From Tubiluchus corallicola (lineage: Eukaryota > Priapulida > Priapulimorpha > Priapulimorphida > Tubiluchidae), in assembly GCA_030141605.1 (NCBI GenBank), contig JAQGDQ010000685.1, positions 1-64,000 of the forward strand: a DNA stretch of 64,000 bases. The letters run 5' to 3'. The notes beneath the pieces are model-generated. The model saw nothing but the letters and a program-made list of their open reading frames with translations, made no database searches and was not told the DNA's origin. Numbering within the stretch: the stretch's first letter is position 1; each line of letters begins with the position of its first letter. The position numbers and the translations under genes are program-made. Shown piece by piece: positions 57,035-64,000 of this stretch.

Positions 57035-60000
57035 CTGGAAAAACAGAATGTTCATATTTAAGGGAATACCTGGAAAGGTCAAGCCTTCTGCGAAGTTAAG
57101 CTTATTTCAATGTTTGCAAAAAATGTTAAAAGGACTTGGTAATAAAACTGCAATAAGCGTCTCTTGTAATTAGTAAAATCACTTTAAAATTGCGATCACT
57201 TCATGCTTGAGTGCTTCCATTTTCAATGTCCATTCCTCTTCAAGTGATGTCATTCATCTTCAACAAAAGTAGCATACTGTCAATCTTCAGCAAAAGTACA
57301 ATAAGTTTTTACAAAAAAATTAGATAGTAATTTTGTAATATTTTTGCTTAAACATTAGGTAAGCTGCAGAACTGTGAATTAGTTTAAGCAGTGTGTGCTT
57401 ACGGAAAGTGACGTTTTGTCATTTTTCCACCAGTGACGTTGTGTCATTTTTCTACCAATGACGTATGTTCATTGGCTAAAGAAAAGCAACACACTGCCAA
57501 TTTTCTTCAAAAGTTTAATAAGTTTTTCAAACTAATTTTGTGACATTTTTTGCACGAACATTAGGTAAGCTGCAGAACTGTGAATTAGTTTAAACAGCGT
57601 GCGCTCCTGCAGTGTTTACGGAAAACCACGAATCTCTCCCTGTTACGTCATGATTTTCAAGTGTCTGGTGGCAACGACCTGAAAATTTGTATTCAGAGGC
57701 AGTATATCCTAAATTTATGCTTTATAGGCAGTTTTTTTGCACATTTCTTTCTTACATTTTTCTATGTTCAAGTGATAACAGTACAATGAACCCAGCATAC
57801 TGAGTGACTTGTTATTTCCTTTAAAACAAGCCAAAGATAGTTTAAAGTAGTCAGGGAATGTTGCCACTAAGTAAAACAATAGAGAACTGATAATGAATTC
57901 TTGCAACACGTGTGCCTTTGCTAAGAAGAGGTGTGCTAATATCCTTGCCTGTTCAACTTGACCTCATACGGTCTCAACACACTGCAATTCTGAGACAAGT
58001 TGCTCAAATAGTAGTATCACCCACAAGCAAACTTGATCTTAGACAGTGTTACAAGCTTGCAAACGATATCAGAGAGTGTTACAAGCTTGCAAACGATATC
58101 AGAGAGAGTTACAAGCTTGCAAACGATCTCAGAGAGTGTTACAAGCTTGCAAACGATCTCAGAGAGTGTTACAAGCTTGCAAACGATCTCAGAGAGTGTT
58201 ACAAGTTTGCAAACGATCTCAGAGAGTGTTACAAGCTTGCAAGCGATATCAGAGAGAGAGTCACAAGCCTGCAAACGATCTCAGAGAGAGTTACAAGCTT
58301 GCAAACGATATCAGAGAGTGTGTTACAAGCTTGCAAACGATATCAGAGAATGTTACAAGCTTGCAAATGATATCAGAGAGAGTTACAAGCTTGCAAACGA
58401 TATCAGAGAGAGCGTTACAAGCTTGCAAACGATCTCAGAGAGTGTTACAAGCTTGCAAACGATATCAGAGAGTGCTACAAGCTTGCAAACGATTTCAGAG
58501 AGAGTTACAAGCTTGCAAATGATATCAGAGCGTTTGCAACACGTGTTTACAACTATGTTACAAGCTTGCAAACGATATCAGAGAGAGTTACAAGCTTGCA
58601 AATGATATCAGATGGTGTTACAAGCTTGCAAACGATCTCAGAGAGTGTTACAAGCTTGCAAACGATCTCAGAGAGTGTTACAAGCTTGCAAACGATATAA
58701 GAGAGAGTTACAAGCTTGCAAATGATATCAGAGAGAGTTACAAGCTTGCAAACGATCTCAGAGAGAGTTACAAGCTTGTAAACGATATCGGACAGTGTCA
58801 CAAGCTTGCAAACGATATCAGAGAGAGTTACAAGCTTGCAAACCATCTCAGAGAGTGTTACAAGCTTGCAAACGATATCGGACAGTGTCACAAGCTTGCA
58901 AACGATCTCAGGCAGTGTTACAAGCTTGCAAACGATCTCGGAGAGTGTTACAAGCTTGCAAACGATATCGGAGAGAGTTACAAGCTTGCAAACGATCTCA
59001 GAGAGTGTTACAAGCTTGCAAACGATCTTAGAGAGTGTTACAAGCTTGCAAGCGATTTCAGAGAGAGAGAGTTACAAGCCTGCAAACGATCTCAGAGAGA
59101 GTTACAAGCTTGCAAACGATATCAGAGAGAGTGTTACAAGCTTGCAAACGATATCAGAGAATGTTACAAGCTTGCAAACGATATCAGAGAGAGTTACAAG
59201 CTTGCAAACGATATCAGAGAGAGTGTTACAAGCTTGCAAACGATCTCAGAGAGTGTTACAAGCTTGCAAACGATATCAGAGAGTGTTACAAGCTTGCAAA
59301 CGATATCAGAGAGAGTTACAACCTTGCAAACGATATCAGAGAGAGTTACAAGCTTGCAAACGATCTTAGACAGTGTCACAAGCTTGCAAACGATCTTAGA
59401 CAGTGTCACAAGCTTGCAAACGATCTTAGACAGTGTCACAAGCTTGCAAACGATCTCAGAGAGTGTTACAAGCTTGCAAACGATATCGGACAGTGTCACA
59501 AGCTTTAAAACGATCTCAGATCATGCCACAAGCTTGCAAACGAAGTGTCTTACTTCATCATGTTCATCAGTCAATGGGGTCCTGTGATTATCCTGCCCGC
59601 AGCGTCGAGTAAGCCTCGGACTCACACGTTTCACAGTCTCCTGGACAGAGGTCAAGCACTTCTCTGCATACTCCTTGGTTGCAACTGTAGCTTGAGCAGT
59701 AGCTTGCTGCAGAAATATCATAACAGTAAAAGCTACTTGTTTTATGCTAACCAGAGATGAACTGCAAACAGGGATGAGTGAAACTCCCATGGCAAATAAT
59801 TATTTTAATGCAAGTATGTGGTAACAAGCAACAAATTACATAATCTAAAGTGCAATGTAATTAATTAACAAAAGAAAAATTCATTTGAAATTTTCTAAAC
59901 TTCTCAATCCATAAACGATCAAAAAACGAAATGTAAAAAAAAAACGCAAGTTGGATTTGAACCGCTACCATCAAGTTACAAATTTAACAGCTCTTAAATG

Positions 60001-63000
60001 TTGAGCTTATAACTCAAATGTTGTCTATTTCACAAACAGGAAATTTTAACAAATTATCAGCTAATTGCATTAAAAAGGTTAAAGAAGTTATAAAGAAACC
60101 TGAAATTCTGGAAAAATGTTTGCAGTTCCGTTGTTCTCCATCTTGGATGCCATTTTCTTTATTAGAATCTTGGGAGACACTTTTCCTTCAGGCTTCTCTG
60201 ACACAGCAAGATTTTGGGAATTAGTTTCAGGAATGGAAAGTTGAAGTGTCTCCAATTCTGGCATGTTTCTTGGAGAACTCGAATCATTCATCGATATTAA
60301 GGCCTGTTGTTTTTGATTACCAGGAATGCTCAATGTTTGTCCCGTTTCCTACAAATATATTAATCCAGTCACTCCCTAATCTGGTGAATTCATATTGTAA
60401 TCCGGTCGCAAGACAAAACACATAAATAACAGAGTTTCTTTAGATTAAAAACCCATTAACCAACTCAACCAAGATATGCAAAACAATAATTATTAATAAC
60501 ATTTGCCACTGATGAATTACTGGTGGTAAATAAACAGTGATTTCTACCACAATGTTGCAGTCGCTGCGTGCTTAAAGGACAAGAAAAGGGGTACCTGAAG
60601 TAGGCTTCAGAAAAATCGCCTTAAAAATTAAGTTGCTTTACAGCAATTTTATGCGTATGTCTTACTCGCGCTGAAAGGAATTTTAGTTTGTTTTCGTTTT
60701 AAATCTCCCGCAATACTGTTCCGAAGTCGCCATTACATGACGTCATCTACCAAACGTAAATCAAGGGAAGAAAAGGCAATGTTAAATTATATCTCAAAAG
60801 ATTTTCCTTGCAAATCTATATTACTTAGAATTTCGCTTACCTACTAGAAAGACTTATGTAACTAGAAAAGAAAATTATTAATTATTTACATGTTTTCACC
60901 AATTGGTAAAATGTCGCTGACTCACCCTCCAGGATGCACCACTCACTAACCAAAAAACACATTTTTAATCTTATTGACAAGATACAGTAATTTTAAATTT
61001 TATTTAGTTAATGACATGTGCGCTACGAATGCTCTGATTATTTTTTCAAACTTTACAAAATGTTACCTAAACTTGTTTCAAATGACCTGTCGTGAAAATG
61101 GCTGCATCTAACGGTCATCGCGGGAGTTTAAATTTACATGTTTTATACAGCGTGACTGCCGATTGAAGTCCTGCACGCAAAAAGGCAGTATGTAAGTGAT
61201 ATAAAATTTCAAAACGAATTCTTTAAGCATTACGTTTATGAAGGGTTGTCTTGTGCTTTAATGCAGTGATCAGAAATGAGCACGATGACGTTGCAACGTT
61301 AGATGTAGCTGTGTCATGAAAGGCAAAAATTACAAACTCAAAAGCCATTTCATATTAATGATTCTTTCTTTAGTAATTCAGTTAAACTTCAAGTTCAGGG
61401 CCATAAATGCAACGGAATATGACGCATGAGACATTGATTAGGTGTACCATTAAACCAAACATGATTATATTAAAATAGTAGCAATGGTTTACTGAAGAGG
61501 CAGTAAAGGTAGTGATCTGTGTTGTTTGTGGACACAGGATGCAATGTTAATACTTTAATAACGACTGTGTCCACAAACAACACAGCTCACTACCTTTACT
61601 GCCTCTTCAGTAACTTACACAAATAATAGGAGGATCTTCCACAATCAGCTTAACCCAATTAGTCATTTTTATCCTAAGAATTTCACTGTTAGTAAAGCTT
61701 CATCCACAGTAAACACATAAACATAAAAAGTCCTGCACGTTCTTCATGCTCTGCTTTTACTATTTTCTCAGTTTATGTTTTACATCCTATGCAAATAATA
61801 TCGGCAGCTAAAACAAATGTCACCAGTTTAAGTATACATCAGGGAGTATTATAGTCCTACTTAACATTCTCACGAACTAAACGAAAACACCAAATAAAGA
61901 GATAAAAGTGCACAAGATACAGCAGTTGAATTATTGCATGGTGGTGGGCGGGTGGGTGGTTGGGGGGTCTTTATACCTGTTTGCTTTTTGATTCGTCCTC
62001 GGAAGTGTTATGTTCATCATCACTCAGTTGTAAAAAATCACCATTTTTCTTCAGCTGTCTCATTTTGATCTGCAAAACAACAGAAAGCTTAGTGTGAGTG
62101 AAGTTTGGAAATGCAAAGTGTATGTTGTGTAGTGAAGTGAAGTGACAAAGTGCAAATAAAGTAGTGACTTGAAGTACTGTATTGAAGTAAAGCAATGTAA
62201 AGTGAAGTGAAGTGAACTGACAAAGTGCAAATAAAGTGAAGTGAATTGAAGTACTGTATTGAAGTAAAGCAATGTGAAGTGAAGTGACTAAGTGCAAATA
62301 AAGTGAAGTGAATTGAAGTACTGTATTAAAGTAAAGCAATGTGAAGTAACGTGAAGTGAAGTGAACTGACAAAGTGCAAATAAAGTGAAGTGAATTGAAG
62401 TACTGTATTAAAGTAAAGCAAAGTGAAGTAAAGTAAAGTGAAGTGAAGTGAACTGACGAAGTGCAAATAAAGTGAAGTGAATTGAAGTACTGTATTAAAG
62501 TAAAGTAATGTGAAGTAAAGTGAAGTGAAGTGAAGTGAACTGACGAAGTGCAAATAAAGTGAAGTGAATTGAAGTACTGTATTAAAGTAAAGCAATGTGA
62601 AGTGAAGTGAAGTGAAGTGAAGTGAACTGACGAAGTGCAAATAAAATAAAGTGAACTGAAGTACTGTATTAAAGTAAAGCAATGTGAAGTCAAGTCAAGT
62701 CAAGTAAAGTAAAGTGATGTGAAGTCAAGTGAAGTAAAGTCAAGTAAACTGACGTAATGTGAAGTGAAGTGAAGTAAAGTAAAGTGAAGTGAAGTCAAGT
62801 GAAGTAAAGTCAAGTAAACTGATGTAATGTGAAGTGAAGAGAAGTAAAGTGAAGTAAAGTAAAGAAAGTAGCAAAATAAAGTAAACTAAAGTAAGGCAAG
62901 GTAAGTTAAAGTAAAGAAAAGTAAAGTAGAGCAAATATAAAGTAAAGTAAAGTGATGTAAAGTAAAGTGAAGTCAAGTCAAGTGAAGTGAAGTGAAATCA

Positions 63001-63452
63001 AGTAAACTGGTGTAATGTGAAGTGAAGTGAAGTAAAGTAAAGTGGCAAAATAAAGTAAACTAAAGTAAGGCAAGGTAAGTTAAGGTAAGGAAAAGTAAAG
63101 TAGAGTAAATATAAAGTAAAGTAAAGTAAAAGTAAAGTAAAGCCAGACAAAGCAAACCAACGCAATGCAGAGCAGTCAAGTAAAGTTAGTCATTTCAAGC
63201 AAAGCACACAAGTTTATTTGACTGGCCCAGCCTGCTTTACCTGTCATTAATTACAGCTGAATTAAATTTAGGTTAATAGCCTACCTTCTTTTTTGTTGCT
63301 GAGGCTGACTGAGCTATTTTGGACCACCAAGGAAGCTTAGCATCCGAATCAGGATTTGAAGGTGTTTTAGCCTCCACCACAATGTTCGTCTCCAGTTGCC
63401 CCTTTTCTTTATCGCAATTGTTCTCATTGAAATCATTTTTAGCCTCTTTTAT
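56987..63452 (-). CDS. unrecognised charged protein (3' part, 5 exons)
   Basis: Five exons, every junction in phase 0, give at least 212 residues ending in RDRLVIT-stop. The sequence is hydrophilic, rich in Lys, Glu, Ser and Gln. It has a short 'LPWWSKIAQSAS' motif, an acidic Ser patch (LSDDEHNTSEDESKSK) that looks like casein-kinase-2 sites, a basic KILIKKMASKM stretch, and an Ala/Thr helix (QATAQATVATKEYAEK). No signal peptide or membrane segment was seen. I do not recognise the family. The 5' part lies right of the window. The phase pattern and the splice consensus at every border support a real gene. Confidence 0.65.
57285..57610. repeat. direct duplication (~200-bp spacing)
   Basis: A block with 'acattaggtaagctgcag' and 'aactgtgaattagttta' occurs at about 57285-57410 and again at 57495-57610, diverged in the flanks. 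Confidence 0.7.
58025..59535. repeat. ~30-bp minisatellite (~50 copies)
   Basis: Units of 28-34 bp with 'ttacaagcttgcaaacgat' followed by ATCTCAGAGAG-type variants. It lies in the intron between exon D and the last exon, starting about 90 bp after the exon D donor. The spurious frames read CKLVTLSDIV-like on the minus strand and TSLQTISESV-like on the plus strand. Confidence 0.97.
59626..59706 (-). CDS. unrecognised gene, exon D
   Basis: 27 codons, acceptor tttctgcag, donor AAACGT|GTGAGT. It encodes QATAQATVATKEYAEKCL then TSVQETVKR, a likely amphipathic helix. Confidence 0.65.
60100..60348 (-). CDS. unrecognised gene, exon C
   Basis: 83 codons, acceptor atttgtag, donor TTTCAG|GTTTCT. Ser/Pro/Gln-rich (NDSSSPRNMPELETLQLS), then a basic KVSPKILIKKMASKM segment. 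Confidence 0.65.
61489..61613. repeat. 49-bp perfect-type hairpin (inverted repeat)
   Basis: Arms 61489-61537 and 61565-61613 are reverse complements with one mismatch, separated by 27 nt. The arms include 'ctgaagaggcagtaaagg' and 'ttgtttgtggacacag'. Intron between exons B and C. It could be a minimal MITE or the template of a long RNA hairpin. Confidence 0.9.
61977..62069 (-). CDS. unrecognised gene, exon B
   Basis: 31 codons, acceptor gttttgcag, donor AAACAG|GTATAA. It encodes IKMRQLKKNGDF then LQLSDDEHNTSEDESKSK, an acidic phospho-acceptor-like patch. Confidence 0.65.
62090..63175. repeat. (AAGTG/AAGTA)n-rich array with ~60-bp superunits
   Basis: The left half has superunits of about 60 bp containing 'gaattgaagtactgtatt' and 'aagtgcaaataaagtgaa'; the right half degrades into simple AAGTA/AAGTG pentamers. 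Intron between exons A and B. Confidence 0.95.
63285..63452 (-). CDS. unrecognised gene, exon A
   Basis: 56 codons, acceptor ctgattag, donor AAGAAG|GTAGGC. It encodes IKEAKNDFNENNCDKEKGQ, a Pro/Asp linker, then KLPWWSKIAQSASATKKK. Confidence 0.65.
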
Positions 63453-63646
63453 CTAATCAGCAGAAACAAAATTACGAAATGATAATTACTGCAAGGATCA
63501 AATGCACAATGAATCAAATTGCACATTGCAACCATTATCTACAATTGTTACACCTGCGCAACCACATAATTTGAATTTGATTTAAAACTTTAAGGTAACA
63601 AAAATTTACGCTTACAAACAATTGGAAACTGTAGATCAAACAAATA

Positions 63647-64000
63647 AGCCTTTTCACAGTTCCAGTGAATGTTGATGATCGCGAAAACTTCAGAGGTTAA
63701 GTGTACCAGACAACACACTTCTGTACACTTGACAACGCCTCGCAACTCATGCTATTGTAAAAGTAGCAGTTTTAACAACTATCTATAACCTTACCTAGTT
63801 CTTTTTTTTCTTGTTACCAAGCAAGATTCTGCTAGCAAATCACTCCGTGCACAAACTAATGCATAGTTAAGCAAAGTTCGTCAAATCAACTGAAGTTACT
63901 GAACTGATGCGACAGACAGCTTTACTTTGCCTACATGTCACGTGGCAGTTGTAGTTAAGACCCGCTGTTATAGTACACAGCAATTGTGTACTATCTACAG
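63647..64000 (+). mobile_element. 'CTTTTCACAG' MITE family, copy cut by window edge
   Basis: Starts AAGCCTTTTCACAGTTCC and shares the interior of the copies at 54040 and 6524. It reaches or nearly reaches the window end, so its right terminus is not seen. Confidence 0.75.

Noticed and set aside
59940-60015. Possible minus-strand tRNA or SINE with B-box GGTTCAAATCC
   Set aside because: The A-box is weak, no cloverleaf can be folded by eye, and no second copy was seen.

Overview
The window is AT-rich, intron-rich nuclear DNA from an invertebrate animal. Coding exons are short (48-249 bp), use GT..AG borders, and are separated by introns full of satellite arrays and DNA-transposon fragments. 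An intact-looking alternative oxidase gene (a family absent from vertebrates), a hemocytin-like von Willebrand-type gene and a protostome-looking 28S fragment suggest a lophotrochozoan-type invertebrate. The phylum cannot be fixed from sequence alone.

Four protein genes can be assembled by hand; the exon phases match at every junction. (1) Positions 1434-22336, minus strand: the 5' part (12 exons, about 616 residues) of a secreted protein with the order signal peptide, Gly-rich segment, sushi, EGF, sushi, VWD, C8, TIL, running off the left edge. (2) Positions 25621-37413, minus strand: a complete MED30 (Mediator subunit 30) gene in 5 coding exons, 225 residues. (3) Positions 42661-55456, plus strand: a complete alternative oxidase (AOX) gene, one inferred 5'UTR exon plus 9 coding exons, 334 residues, with a TATA-type promoter. 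(4) Positions 56987-63452, minus strand: the 3' part of an unrecognised gene, 5 exons all in phase 0, convergent with AOX and running off the right edge.

The rest is mostly repeats. Minisatellites have periods of about 15, 30, 36, 46, 50, 64, 85 and 108 bp. Several are multiples of 3, which creates long spurious open frames. Mobile elements include two 500-bp hAT MITEs with perfect 8-bp target duplications, other hAT-like, piggyBac-like (TTAA) and pogo/Tigger-like (TA) MITEs, a dispersed 'CTTTTCACAG' MITE family, several 5'-truncated non-LTR retrotransposons, and a tRNA-derived SINE. A decayed 28S rRNA fragment is joined to a reverse-transcriptase fragment upstream of MED30. The first 2.2 kb is a large inverted repeat carrying two head-to-head copies of the TIL exon, one of them broken.

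The most unusual pattern is that four separate tandem arrays, in three different genes, are built around authentic splice sites: the C8 exon acceptor (about 52 x 36 bp), the EGF exon acceptor (about 19 x 108 bp), the MED30 exon 3 donor (about 6 x 64 bp) and the AOX last-exon acceptor (about 5 copies). Each array places multiple decoy splice sites next to the real one.
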